Source: an uncultured Selenomonadales bacterium (GTDB lineage: Bacteria > Bacillota > Negativicutes > Selenomonadales > Selenomonadaceae). Taken from it: DNA of 51,755 bases. Made by a program: the position numbers and the translations under genes. Below are positions 8,564-16,799 of this stretch, piece after piece (position 1 is the stretch's first letter; every line of letters starts with the position of its first letter). The stretch is taken from assembly GCA_900315155.1 (NCBI GenBank), contig OMYB01000018.1:1-51755 (forward strand). Reading direction: 5' to 3'. Under the pieces are notes generated by a model. That model was given only the letters and a program-made list of their open reading frames with translations. It was not told the DNA's origin and ran no database searches.

Positions 8564-9508
8564 TCATCCTTTCGCACAGTCAACCGTCGGTACGCCCTCC
8601 GGCACTGGTTCTTCGATTGTATTGATGTATTCTCCGCTGCCGGCGGGGATTTCGTCCTTGGGCAGGACGGCCTTGAGGGACTCGATCGCCACCTCGACCA
8701 TGTCGTCCTGTGGGGGACGGGTCGTGAGGTACTGGAGCCAGAGGCCCGGCTTGATAGCCTGCAGGAGAATCGGATTCGTCGTGCGGCCCGCGACGCGGAT
8801 GAGCTCATACGAGATGCCCGCGACAACCGGCAGCAGCAGGACGCGGCTCGCGATGCGCTCCCAGAGCGACGGCCAGCCGAGGAAAGCGAACACGAAAATC
8901 GACACGAGCATGACGATGAGCAGGAAATTCGTGCCGCAGCGCGGATGGAGGCGGCTGAATTTCTGCACGTTCTCCACGGTCAGCGGCAGGCCTGCCTCAT
9001 AGCAGTGGATCGTCTTGTGCTCGGCACCGTGGTACTGGAACACGCGGCGGATATCCGACATCCGCGAGATGGCCCAGATATAGCCGAGGAAAATGGCCAG
9101 GCGCAGGAAGCCCTCCATGAGGTTCAGGAAGAACGGGTCGTCCGTGACGACATGGAAAAACTTCGCCGCCCCCGTCGGGATCGCGATAAAGAGCACACAG
9201 GCGAGCGCGAGGGCAAAGACGATGGTCATCGCCATCTCTTTATCGGAGAGCTGCTCATCCTCCTCGCCCGCCATCTTGGCCGAGTACGAGAGGGACTTCA
9301 TGCCGATGACGAGCGACTCGACGAGCGACACCGTGCCGCGCAGCATCGGCTTCTTCAGAATGGGGAAACGCTCGCTGATCGAATGGACCGGCTTCGTCTC
9401 CACCTGGATTTTCCCCTGCGGATCGCGCACGGCCGTCGCGGTGAGTCCCGGCCCACGCATCATGACACCCTCGATGACGGCCTGGCCGCCCACCATGAGT
9501 TTCGCCAT
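8564..9508 (-). CDS. DUF1385 membrane protein (YqhQ family)
   Basis: A 314-residue protein with the DUF1385 hallmarks: opening [16 protein letters not shown], a hydrophobic pair around 95-115 and 130-150, the signature [14 protein letters not shown] (about 163-176) and [11 protein letters not shown] followed by further membrane segments. The family is found next to prfA in many Firmicutes; no biochemical role is established. The C-terminal tail is acidic and proline-rich. Start ATG 9506-9508 follows GGAGGTATCGAGAT. Confidence 0.92.
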   Translation of the reverse strand: MAKLMVGGQAVIEGVMMRGPGLTATAVRDPQGKIQVETKPVHSISERFPILKKPMLRGTVSLVESLVIGMKSLSYSAKMAGEEDEQLSDKEMAMTIVFALALACVLFIAIPTGAAKFFHVVTDDPFFLNLMEGFLRLAIFLGYIWAISRMSDIRRVFQYHGAEHKTIHCYEAGLPLTVENVQKFSRLHPRCGTNFLLIVMLVSIFVFAFLGWPSLWERIASRVLLLPVVAGISYELIRVAGRTTNPILLQAIKPGLWLQYLTTRPPQDDMVEVAIESLKAVLPKDEIPAGSGEYINTIEEPVPEGVPTVDCAKG

Positions 9509-9618
9509 ATCTCGATACCTCCTGCCTCAGCAGTTCCCTTCGCATCAAATCTGCTCTATGATCCAATCTACTCTATATTCTATATCAAATTCGCATTTTC
9601 TGCTGAAAAATTTCGGAA

Positions 9619-9655
9619 AAACAAAAGAAGCAGAGCAAGAATCTGCTCTGCTTCC
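9619..9655 (-). terminator. Terminator after rpmE
   Basis: Perfect 11-bp stem GAAGCAGAGCA / TGCTCTGCTTC (9627-9637 with 9644-9654) followed on the minus strand by TTTTGTTTTT. Confidence 0.88.
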
Positions 9656-9666
9656 GAAAGGACACC

Positions 9667-9867
9667 TTAGTGCTTGCCGTAACGCTTGTTGAACTTCTCG
9701 ATACGACCGCCGGCCTTGACGTCACGCTGACGACCCGTGAAGAACGGATGGCACTTGGAGCAGACATCGACATGAAGCTCAGGAACCGTGGAGCCCGTCT
9801 TGAACGTGTTGCCACAGCCGCAGATAACGGTAGCTTCGTAGTACTTCGGATGGATACCCTGTTTCAT
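9667..9867 (-). CDS. rpmE: 50S ribosomal protein L31, zinc-binding type
   Basis: A 66-residue L31 starting [14 protein letters not shown]. Four cysteines (ICGCGN near 16-18 and VCSKCHPF near 36-39) mark the zinc-containing (C+) paralogue, which cells usually replace by a zinc-free copy under zinc limitation. Start ATG 9865-9867 lies behind GAGGTG. It has its own promoter, a long structured leader and a terminator, so it is mainly monocistronic although yqhQ follows in the same direction. Confidence 0.97.
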   Translation of the reverse strand: MKQGIHPKYYEATVICGCGNTFKTGSTVPELHVDVCSKCHPFFTGRQRDVKAGGRIEKFNKRYGKH

Positions 9868-10009
9868 TGCTTTTACACCTCGCTTTTCCCCAAAGACTGG
9901 GAATTGATACAAGCCCACTATGCGCAGGCTTGGTTTAGACCTAGCTTCCCGTTTTGGGGAATAGCCAGTCACAAAGACATGGAACCAGACGTCAGTACGT
10001 CCAGTACGG
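9868..10009 (-). promoter_or_regulatory. Structured 5' leader of rpmE (candidate L31 leader)
   Basis: Between the rpmE promoter and its start codon lie about 140 bases with nested complementary arms on the minus strand: TTCCCCAAA / TTTGGGGAA outside, GGGAA / TTCCC inside, and AAGCC / GGCTT at the tip. The outer arm ends just before the Shine-Dalgarno. Known L31 leaders bind the ribosomal protein to give feedback control; whether this belongs to a described class needs a covariance-model search. Confidence 0.5.
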
Positions 10010-10014
10010 GAGCT

Positions 10015-10043
10015 ATTATATCACAGGAAAATCCGCAATGCAA
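10015..10043 (-). promoter_or_regulatory. Promoter of rpmE
   Basis: Minus strand -35 TTGCAT (10038-10043), 17-base spacer, -10 TATAAT (10015-10020). Confidence 0.75.
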
Positions 10044-10136
10044 GGCGAAAAGCAACTTCTGCTTGAAAAAACGGTTTCAATATAGGATAATAAGAAGTGG
10101 ACTGTTTCTTTTGACAGACGAGAAAGGAAAATCACC

Positions 10137-11426
10137 ATGGCGGATAATCATACGCAGAAATATCAGTGCAGCTTTTGCAAGCGCATCGTGGAGATCCATG
10201 ACCAGTACGACATGCCGGTCTACGATCCGCAGACAGGGTTCGCGCTTTGCAAGAACTGCATCCGGGAAATCAACCATTACCTCGACCAGCACGAGAACGT
10301 ATCCGAGACGGCCGAGCGGCAGGATTTCGCGAAGCAGCTCGATGAAGTGCTCGAGAAAAACAAGCCGCATATCATCAAGCAGTACCTCGATCAGTACATC
10401 ATCAACCAGGACCGCGCGAAGAAGGTCCTCTCCGTCGCGATCTACAACCACTATAAGCGCATGAAGTACGGCTACGAGAACGAGGAAGGCACGGAAATCG
10501 AGAAATCGAACGTCATCATGATCGGCCCGTCCGGCTGCGGCAAGACGGCGCTCCTCTCGCATCTCTCGAAGCTTCTCGACATCCCGTTCGCCGTCACGGA
10601 TGCCTCGAGCCTCACGGAGGCCGGCTTTGTCGGTGCCGACGTGGAGGTCGCCGTCCGCAACCTCTACTACGCCGCCGACAAAGATATCGAAAAGGCTGAG
10701 CACGGCATCATCTACCTCGATGAGTTCGACAAGATCGCCCGCAAGTCCGGCGCGAACAACTCCATCACGGCTGACCCGGGGCATGAGGGCGTCCAACAGG
10801 CCCTGCTGAAGATGCTCGAGGGCTCCGTCGTCGAGTTCACGTCCCGCGGTCAGCGCAAGCATCCGGAGGCTCCGACGATCAAAGTCGATACGAAGAACAT
10901 CCTCTTCATCGTCGGCGGCGCCTTCGTCGGCATCGATGAGGTCATCGCGAAGCGCCTGCAGAAAAACGACGCCTCCATCGGCTTCGGCGCCGAGGTCGAA
11001 AGCAAGGACGAAAAGCCGAAGTACGACGAGCTCATCCACCAGGTGCGCCCGGAGGATCTCATGCAGTACGGCATCATCCCGGAGATCATCGGCCGCCTGC
11101 CCATCATCTGCACGCTGGAGACGCTCGACGAGGACGCCCTGCTGCGCATCCTGACCGAGCCGAAAAACGCCCCGGTCAAGCAGTACGAGAAACTGCTCGC
11201 GATGGACAACGTCCAGCTCGAATTCTCCGAGGGTGCGCTGCGCGCCGTCGCGCAGAAAGCCATCGAGCGCAAGACGGGCGCCCGCAGCCTGAAAGGCATC
11301 ATCGAGGACGTCATGCTCGATGTCATGTTCGACATCCCGAAGACCGACGAGCACCGGAAAGTCATCATCACGCCGGAATGCATCAACGAAGGCGCGAAAC
11401 CGGAAGTCGTTTTGCTCGACAAATAA
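10137..11426 (+). CDS. ClpX-like AAA+ unfoldase (divergent paralogue)
   Basis: A 429-residue ClpX homologue with the usual order: zinc-finger Cys pairs C11-x2-C14 and C38-x2-C41, Walker A GPSGCGKT (about 130-137), a pore loop AGFVGADVE, Walker B IIYLDEFDKIA, RGQRKHPEAP, an IGFG loop that in ClpX docks ClpP (281-284), and the C-terminal sensor 2 region GARSLKGIIEDVMLD. Several positions differ from textbook ClpX: GPTGSGKT is GPSGCGKT, the pore GYVG is GFVG, and TRDVSGEGVQ is TADPGHEGVQ. No clpP or tig is adjacent. It is therefore probably a second ClpX with specialised substrates; if the genome has no other clpX it would be the only one. Start ATG follows GAAAGGAAAATCACC. Confidence 0.85.
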   Translation: MADNHTQKYQCSFCKRIVEIHDQYDMPVYDPQTGFALCKNCIREINHYLDQHENVSETAERQDFAKQLDEVLEKNKPHIIKQYLDQYIINQDRAKKVLSVAIYNHYKRMKYGYENEEGTEIEKSNVIMIGPSGCGKTALLSHLSKLLDIPFAVTDASSLTEAGFVGADVEVAVRNLYYAADKDIEKAEHGIIYLDEFDKIARKSGANNSITADPGHEGVQQALLKMLEGSVVEFTSRGQRKHPEAPTIKVDTKNILFIVGGAFVGIDEVIAKRLQKNDASIGFGAEVESKDEKPKYDELIHQVRPEDLMQYGIIPEIIGRLPIICTLETLDEDALLRILTEPKNAPVKQYEKLLAMDNVQLEFSEGALRAVAQKAIERKTGARSLKGIIEDVMLDVMFDIPKTDEHRKVIITPECINEGAKPEVVLLDK

Positions 11427-11437
11427 AACTGCATAGC

Positions 11438-11482
11438 AAAAAAGCCGTTACCTGCGAGGCTCCTCACAGGTAACGGCTTTTT
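11438..11482. terminator. Bidirectional terminator between clpX-like gene and aroF
   Basis: 11-bp stem GCCGTTACCTG / CAGGTAACGGC (11444-11454 with 11467-11477), A-run before and TTTTTC after. Confidence 0.9.
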
Positions 11483-11490
11483 CTTATCTT

Positions 11491-12522
11491 TTAGATGGTC
11501 ATCGGAACGATGTGTTCCTGTTTCATGAAGGCGGAAATCTTATGGACGCCATCCATGACTTCGCGGAAGTTCTCCGGGGTCAGGGACTGCGGACCATCGG
11601 AGAGGGCCCTGGCCGGGTTCGGATGCATCTCCATCATGAGGCCGTCGGCACCGGCTGCGATAGCGGCGAAGGCCATCGGCTTGACCATGCGCCATTTGCC
11701 CGTGCCGTGACTCGGATCGACGATGATGGGCAGATGCGAGAGGTGCTTGATCGCGGCGACGGCCGAGAGGTCGAGCGTGTTGCGCGTGTAGGTCTCATAC
11801 GAGCGGATGCCGCGCTCACAGAACACGACGTCCGGGTTTCCCTCGTTCATGATGTACTCCGCGGCGTTCAGCCACTCGTTGAGCGTGGCGGCGAGGCCGC
11901 GCTTCAGCAGGACGGGCTTGCCCGCGCGGCCAACGGCCTTCAGCAGGCCAAAGTTCTGCATGTTGCGCGCGCCGACCTGCAGCATGTCGGCGTACTCCGC
12001 CACGCGCGGCACGGCCTCGACCGTCGTGACCTCCGTGACGACGCGCAGCCCCGTGCGCTCTCGTGCCTCGGCGAGGTACTTGAGGCCAAGTTCTTCGAGT
12101 CCCTGGAAGGAGTACGGGGACGTGCGCGGCTTGTACGCGCCGCCGCGCAGGAACTGTGCACCGGCTTCCTTGACGATATCCGCCGCCTCAAAGAGCTGTT
12201 CGCGCGACTCAACGGCGCACGGGCCGGCCATGACGACGGGCACCCCACCGCCGATCTGGACGCCGGCCACATCGATGACGCTGGACTGTGGGTGGAACTC
12301 GCGGCTCGCGAGCTTGTAGCTCTTCGAAATGGAGACGACCTCATCAACACCGTCCATCGACTCGAAGTTCGCATCGCCCAGTTTCGTCTTATCGCCAATG
12401 ACGCCGACGATTTTCTGCTGCGTACCCTCCATGACCTTAGCCTGGAGGCCGGCCTGCTCGATGACTTCGATGACATCCTTGATGTTGGACGCCGAGGCGT
12501 CCGGCTGCATGATAACTACCAT
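11491..12522 (-). CDS. aroF: 3-deoxy-7-phosphoheptulonate synthase (type I-beta, AroF)
   Basis: A 343-residue DAHP synthase of the type found in Bacillus and Thermotoga. An N-terminal ferredoxin-like regulatory domain (MVVIMQPDASASNIKDVIEV, about 1-70) precedes the barrel. Active-site segments include AGPCAVES, GGAYKPRTSPYSFQG, VLLKRG, CERG and IIVDPSHGTGK. It condenses PEP and erythrose-4-phosphate, the first step of aromatic amino-acid synthesis; the N-terminal domain usually confers feedback inhibition by Tyr or Phe. It lies 33 bases downstream of pheA in the same operon, linking pathway entry and the phenylalanine branch. Confidence 0.96.
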   Translation of the reverse strand: MVVIMQPDASASNIKDVIEVIEQAGLQAKVMEGTQQKIVGVIGDKTKLGDANFESMDGVDEVVSISKSYKLASREFHPQSSVIDVAGVQIGGGVPVVMAGPCAVESREQLFEAADIVKEAGAQFLRGGAYKPRTSPYSFQGLEELGLKYLAEARERTGLRVVTEVTTVEAVPRVAEYADMLQVGARNMQNFGLLKAVGRAGKPVLLKRGLAATLNEWLNAAEYIMNEGNPDVVFCERGIRSYETYTRNTLDLSAVAAIKHLSHLPIIVDPSHGTGKWRMVKPMAFAAIAAGADGLMMEMHPNPARALSDGPQSLTPENFREVMDGVHKISAFMKQEHIVPMTI

Positions 12523-12555
12523 AGGGGTTTCCTCCTGTTATTTCAACGTTTTATC

Positions 12556-13416
12556 TCAAAGCTTCGCCTCGACGACGGGGAATGCACCATGCTGCTTCAG
12601 CCAGACGGCTTTCTGCGCGACGGCAGCGATAGCCTCCTGCATGGTGCGGTCTTTCCCCTCCTCACATTCGAGGTCAAAAAAGAAGATATACTTGCCGAGT
12701 TCCGTGCGCGCAGGGCGCGACTCGATGCGCGTCATGTTCACATGGCGCGTGGCAAACTCCTCGAGCACCTCACAGAGCGAGCCGGCTTTGCGGCCATCGA
12801 TCTGGCAGATGACGAGGACCTTGCTCGAGGACTCGCCGCGGCCTTTCGGGCGGGCCTGACGGCGGCAGAGCTGATAGAACCGCGTGCTGTTCGCCATGTT
12901 GTCCTGGATATTGGATGCAATCGTGCGCAGGCCGTTGAGCTCGCCGCCACGTTTCGTACAGATGGCCGCTGCCCCGTCCGTCACTGGCACGTCGGACACG
13001 ATTTCCGCCGCCCTCGCCGTGCTCGCCACCTTGACGAGCTCCACATCGGGATAATGCGCCTGCAAAAAGGCCCGGCACTGCGAAATCGGCTGCGGATGCG
13101 AGTAGATGCGGCGGATGTCTTCCGGCCGGCATTTGGCCATGAGCTGGTTCCGCACGGGCCAGATGAGCTCGCGCTCCACCTCGATGCCATCGCTGCGCGC
13201 GAGCGTGTCCAGCGTGATGTTGATCGAGCCCTCGAGGGAGTTCTCCACGGGCACGAGAGCCTCATCGACCTCATGGTCCGTCACGGCCTGCATGACCGCG
13301 AAGATATCCGGATAGATGACGAGTTTCCTCGGCTCGGCGATCTGCCGGTTCAGCCAGACCGCCGCGGCCTCGCTATGCGTGCCTTCCGGGCCGAGGATTC
13401 CCATACGTACCGTCAA
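12556..13416 (-). CDS. pheA: Prephenate dehydratase
   Basis: A 286-residue monofunctional enzyme: a periplasmic-binding-like PDT domain (GPEGTHSEAAA at the start, VPVENSLEGSI near 56, NSTRFYQL near 175) and a C-terminal ACT domain (GSLCEVLEEFATRHVNMTRIESRP). It converts prephenate to phenylpyruvate; the ESRP motif in the ACT domain binds phenylalanine for feedback inhibition. The preferred start is TTG 13414-13416, seven bases after AGGAGGG; the ATG four codons later is too far from it. First gene of the pheA-aroF operon. Confidence 0.95.
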   Translation of the reverse strand: MTVRMGILGPEGTHSEAAAVWLNRQIAEPRKLVIYPDIFAVMQAVTDHEVDEALVPVENSLEGSINITLDTLARSDGIEVERELIWPVRNQLMAKCRPEDIRRIYSHPQPISQCRAFLQAHYPDVELVKVASTARAAEIVSDVPVTDGAAAICTKRGGELNGLRTIASNIQDNMANSTRFYQLCRRQARPKGRGESSSKVLVICQIDGRKAGSLCEVLEEFATRHVNMTRIESRPARTELGKYIFFFDLECEEGKDRTMQEAIAAVAQKAVWLKQHGAFPVVEAKL

Positions 13417-13480
13417 GAAAATCCCTCCTTATCCGCTGTTCGTATACAAAATAAAAGAAACATGCTGAGACGTGTATCAC

Positions 13481-13509
13481 ATCTTAGCATATTTCTCCCT
13501 GTTTTGCAA
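13481..13509 (-). promoter_or_regulatory. Promoter of pheA-aroF
   Basis: Minus strand -35 TTGCAA (13504-13509), 17-base spacer, extended -10 TGCTAAGAT (TAAGAT at 13481-13486). The leader is short (about 60 bases) and shows no T-box or leader-peptide attenuator. Confidence 0.7.
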
Positions 13510-13544
13510 TATTTTATTTCATGGTGTGCGCCATGAAAAGAATT

Positions 13545-14210
13545 TTATCCTAAACTCTCTTTCAGAGCTGCCAGGTCCGGAAACATGTCGCCGATCGACG
13601 TCGTGAGCTCCTCTTTCGGCTGCAGCACATCGAGTACGGGCTGCATCTTTTCGCGGAATTTTGCATCGTCCTGCATGAGCACGAGGATCGCACTCGTATT
13701 GACGGCATCATCGAGCGCCGTATGCTGGCTGCCCTCGAAATCGTGGTTGATGGCCCCCAGCGCATATTTCAGCGCGAGGCTGTTGTGGAGGCCGAGACGG
13801 TCGTCGAATGCCTGCTGCAGGTCTATCCAGCGCTTGTCCAGCCACTTCACATCGAAATCCGGCAGCTTGTACCGGCACTCATTGCGGAGCTGCTTGATAT
13901 CCGACATGCTCCAGGAATAGATCTTCGTGTCTTCGTCATCGCCGACCCAGTCGATGAAACGCGAAAACGCTTCGCCGTACTCCGGCTGTCCCTCGACCAT
14001 GTCCTGCGTGATATGCGTGAGCTCGATGATATGCTTGCGGAGCTTGCCGTACTGCGGATGCACATAGCAGCGGAATTTCGATTTCTGCGCATAGTTCTCA
14101 TCCAGGCACACAGCCCCAATCTCGATCACTTCATCCTTCAGCTGACGGCGCACCTCGCGGTAGTCGCGGCTGACGGGATTCATCTCCAAATCAACGACAA
14201 CATGCTTCAT
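13545..14210 (-). CDS. DEDDh-family 3'-5' exonuclease (ERI-1/KapD-like)
   Basis: A 221-residue single-domain exonuclease. Catalytic residues can be followed: DxE in VVVDLEMNP (about 7-9), the second Asp region around WSMSDIKQL and HTALDDAVNT (His and Asp of the DEDDh signature, about 165-170). Such proteins trim RNA or DNA 3' ends and resemble KapD and ERI-1-like exonucleases more than the DnaQ subunit. The natural substrate is unknown. It lies alone between a HAD gene and pheA, with little sequence for its own promoter. Confidence 0.85.
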   Translation of the reverse strand: MKHVVVDLEMNPVSRDYREVRRQLKDEVIEIGAVCLDENYAQKSKFRCYVHPQYGKLRKHIIELTHITQDMVEGQPEYGEAFSRFIDWVGDDEDTKIYSWSMSDIKQLRNECRYKLPDFDVKWLDKRWIDLQQAFDDRLGLHNSLALKYALGAINHDFEGSQHTALDDAVNTSAILVLMQDDAKFREKMQPVLDVLQPKEELTTSIGDMFPDLAALKESLG

Positions 14211-14252
14211 AGATTTCCTTGTTCCTCTCCCCCATGCGGCTGATGTGCCGCC

Positions 14253-14903
14253 TTACAGTTTCTGGATATCCGCCAGCGTCAGATTGCGGACACTGGTAAC
14301 GATGCGGTCCGCCTTCGACAGATCCTGCTGCCCGCTGTTCGGATTCTGATAGCCGATGCAGACCATGCCCGCGCGCTTCGCCGCCAGAACGCCGTTCTCC
14401 GTATCCTCGAGGACGACGCACTGCGCCGGGTCGAGTCCGAGATTCGACGCCGTGCGCAAATAGATCTCCGGGTCCGGTTTGCTCGCCGGCAGGTCACCGC
14501 CGGAAATCACCGACTGGAAGCAGTCCTCCAGCCCGAACCGATCGATGACGATGCGGATGACGTGGCGGTTCGACGAGGTCGCCAAGCCGAGCGGGATGCC
14601 CGCAGTATGCAGGGCATGGATGAGTTCCACCGAGCCTTCGACCGGCCCGATATCCCCATGTTCGAGCACCTCGAAATAATGGTCATGCTTGTACTTTGTG
14701 ATGGCCTCGATATCGATGTCCGTTCTTTTTTCCCGTTCCAGGACTTCCTCGAACAGTGCCCGGCTCGTACGTCCCATATAATTGACCAGTTCCCTCTCCT
14801 CGAAGGGAATGTCGAAATGACGGAACGTGTCCATCTTGACTGTGGAATGAATGGGTTCGCTGTCGATGATAACCCCGTCCATATCAAAGATGAATCCCTG
14901 CAT
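14253..14903 (-). CDS. HAD-superfamily hydrolase, beta-phosphoglucomutase-like
   Basis: About 216 residues. HAD motif I FDMDGVIIDSEP, motif II LATSSN, motif III lysine in ASKPDPEIYL and motif IV VLEDTENGVLAA are all present with a small alpha-helical cap (subclass IA), as in beta-phosphoglucomutase and sugar-phosphatases. The acidic residue after DxD and the GRTS-like cap motif (MGRTSRALF) fit phosphosugar substrates; the exact one is not deducible. ATG 14901-14903 has GAGG at good spacing; an ATG at 14915 would add four residues. Confidence 0.85.
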   Translation of the reverse strand: MQGFIFDMDGVIIDSEPIHSTVKMDTFRHFDIPFEERELVNYMGRTSRALFEEVLEREKRTDIDIEAITKYKHDHYFEVLEHGDIGPVEGSVELIHALHTAGIPLGLATSSNRHVIRIVIDRFGLEDCFQSVISGGDLPASKPDPEIYLRTASNLGLDPAQCVVLEDTENGVLAAKRAGMVCIGYQNPNSGQQDLSKADRIVTSVRNLTLADIQKL

Positions 14904-14927
14904 GAGCAACCTCATTTCCTGAAAAAA

Positions 14928-16604
14928 TCATTTATAGAGAAGCTTCTCGAAGTCTTCCTGCGGCACTGGGCGGGAGTAATAGTAGCCCTGGATCTTCTCG
15001 CAGCCGATGCTGTCGAGATAATCGATCTGGTCCTTGGTCTCTACGCCCTCGACGATGATATCCGTCTTGAGCTCCTGCGCCATGCGGACGACGTCCTTCA
15101 TGATAATCTGTGCACGGCTGTTCTTCTTATCGATATCCGGCACAAAATCCATATCGATCTTCAGGACATCCATCGACAGGTTCTTCAGCATATTCAGGGA
15201 GGAGAAGCCGCTGCCGAAATCGTCCATGAGGACCTGAAAACCTTTCTCCTGGAACTTTTGGATGACTGCGGCAATCTGGCGCGGATTCTCCGTATACGCA
15301 CTCTCCGTCACCTCGAGCCTCAGCATCCACGGCTCGAGCTGGTATTTCCCGATGAGGCTGAGCAGGTACTCCAGCAGGTCTTCATTGTAGAAATTGAGCC
15401 GTGAGACGTTCGCAGAAATCGGCACGACATGGCCATGCTGATCGAGCTCTTTGCGCAGGTACTGGCAGACGGACTCCCAGGTATAGCGGTCCAGGCGCAC
15501 GATGAAGCCGTTGCGCTCGAAAATGGGGATGAATTTCCCCGGCGAGATCACGCCTTCCGTCGGATGATTCCAGCGGACCAGAGCCTCCGCACTCACGACC
15601 TCGTTCGTATGCAGGTTGTAGATCGGCTGGAGGAAGAAACAGAACTGGTGGTCCTGCAGGGCAAACTCCATATCGCGGACAAGCATCTGCTCCTCAAGCA
15701 TCTGCTCGCGCATGCTCTTATCGTAGAAGGCATAGCGCTTCACATAGCTGCCGCGCACGCGCTCGAGTGCCAGCCGGGCGCGGTCGCACATCTGGTCGAC
15801 GGGCAGGAAGGCATCCTCCACGGGGTAAATGCCCGCATAGAAGACGATATTATGGCTGATGCCGAGCGAGCGCACAGTACTCTCGAGGCCGTCAAAGAAC
15901 GTATCCGGGTCGAACTGCTCCGCTGGCATGCAGAGGGCAAAATGATCCGCCTCCAGCCTGCCGACGATACCGTCTTCCCCGACGACGGCCCGGAAATAAT
16001 AGGCCGCCGTCTTCAGGATGATGTTGCCCGTCTCCATGCGGAACAAATCATTGATGATCTTGAAACAGCTGATATCCAGATAGATGATATCGTACGGCAC
16101 ATCCATGCTGGACTGCATGATCTCTGCTGCACGCCGGTAAAACGACTCGCGGTTGTAGAGATCCGTCAGCGCGTCGCGGTCGACATAGCGGTGAATCTCC
16201 GAGAGCTGGCGGTCCTTGGCCGCCTGCTCGAGCTTGCGCCACTCGTTCTCGAGGCGTGCCATGACGTTCCGGACGCGATAGCGGACGATGGTCGGGTGAT
16301 ACGGTTTCGTGATGAAATCCGCTGCGCCCATCTCCATCGCGCGCACCTCATTGTCGCTGTCACTGCTGCCGGTCATCACGATGACGGGGATATTTGCCGT
16401 GCGCTCATCCTTCTTGATGAGGGAAAGCAGCGTAAAGCCATCCATGACCGGCATGACCAGATCCGCTAATACGATATTGACCGGCTCTTTCCTGACGATA
16501 TCCCAGGCCTGTTTGCCGTTCTCTGCCAGAACGATCGCATAGTCGTCCTGGAAGAACTGGGACAGGATGACGCGGTTGATCTCCACATCATCCACAATCA
16601 GCAT
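14928..16604 (-). CDS. Response regulator with degenerate GGDEF and intact EAL domain (c-di-GMP phosphodiesterase)
   Basis: About 558 residues in three parts: a receiver domain (acidic pair in LIVDDVEIN, phospho-Asp in VLADLVMP, Lys in FITKPYHP), a GGDEF domain (about 150-290) and an EAL domain (about 310-555). The cyclase signature has become RLEADHF, so synthesis of c-di-GMP is very unlikely. The EAL domain keeps AEALVRW, the Asn in SANVSRLNF, LEVTES, MDDFGSGFSS, LKIDMDF, EGVET and the Gln in IQGYYYSRP, so it should hydrolyse c-di-GMP. No histidine kinase is adjacent. Start is uncertain: GGAGG precedes GTG 16607 and ATG 16604; a TTG at 16622 is also possible. Confidence 0.9.
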   Translation of the reverse strand: MLIVDDVEINRVILSQFFQDDYAIVLAENGKQAWDIVRKEPVNIVLADLVMPVMDGFTLLSLIKKDERTANIPVIVMTGSSDSDNEVRAMEMGAADFITKPYHPTIVRYRVRNVMARLENEWRKLEQAAKDRQLSEIHRYVDRDALTDLYNRESFYRRAAEIMQSSMDVPYDIIYLDISCFKIINDLFRMETGNIILKTAAYYFRAVVGEDGIVGRLEADHFALCMPAEQFDPDTFFDGLESTVRSLGISHNIVFYAGIYPVEDAFLPVDQMCDRARLALERVRGSYVKRYAFYDKSMREQMLEEQMLVRDMEFALQDHQFCFFLQPIYNLHTNEVVSAEALVRWNHPTEGVISPGKFIPIFERNGFIVRLDRYTWESVCQYLRKELDQHGHVVPISANVSRLNFYNEDLLEYLLSLIGKYQLEPWMLRLEVTESAYTENPRQIAAVIQKFQEKGFQVLMDDFGSGFSSLNMLKNLSMDVLKIDMDFVPDIDKKNSRAQIIMKDVVRMAQELKTDIIVEGVETKDQIDYLDSIGCEKIQGYYYSRPVPQEDFEKLLYK

Positions 16605-16667
16605 CACTGGTTTGTCCTCCAAACGATCACCTTCTCAATCCTTTTCACATATAGATACCTAACTTCT

Positions 16668-16696
16668 ATTATACGGCGTAAACGCGCATAACGCAA
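16668..16696 (-). promoter_or_regulatory. Promoter of the REC-GGDEF-EAL gene
   Basis: Minus strand -35 TTGCGT (16691-16696), 17-base spacer, -10 TATAAT (16668-16673). Confidence 0.65.
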
Positions 16697-16721
16697 TGAA
16701 AATAAGAACGGAGATAACGCG

Positions 16722-16756
16722 AAAAGGCCCTGCCCGGAGGCAAGACCTTTTTGCGT
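16722..16756 (-). terminator. Probable terminator after the NCS2 permease gene
   Basis: Imperfect stem AAGGTCTTGCC-TCC-GGGCAGGGCCTT followed by TTCGCG on the minus strand. The T-run is short, so this is moderate evidence. Confidence 0.5.
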
Positions 16757-16799
16757 AAGCTTTATGTAAATTCTGGATGGCACATTTCGTGCCATGCTT

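Noticed and set aside
10077..11354. 425-codon minus-strand frame opposite the ClpX-like gene
   Set aside because: Antisense shadow typical of G+C-rich genes; low-complexity composition and no family resemblance.
13417..13544. T-box or phenylalanine leader peptide before pheA
   Set aside because: The leader after the promoter is only about 60 bases, with no T-box motif, no Phe-codon run and no terminator.
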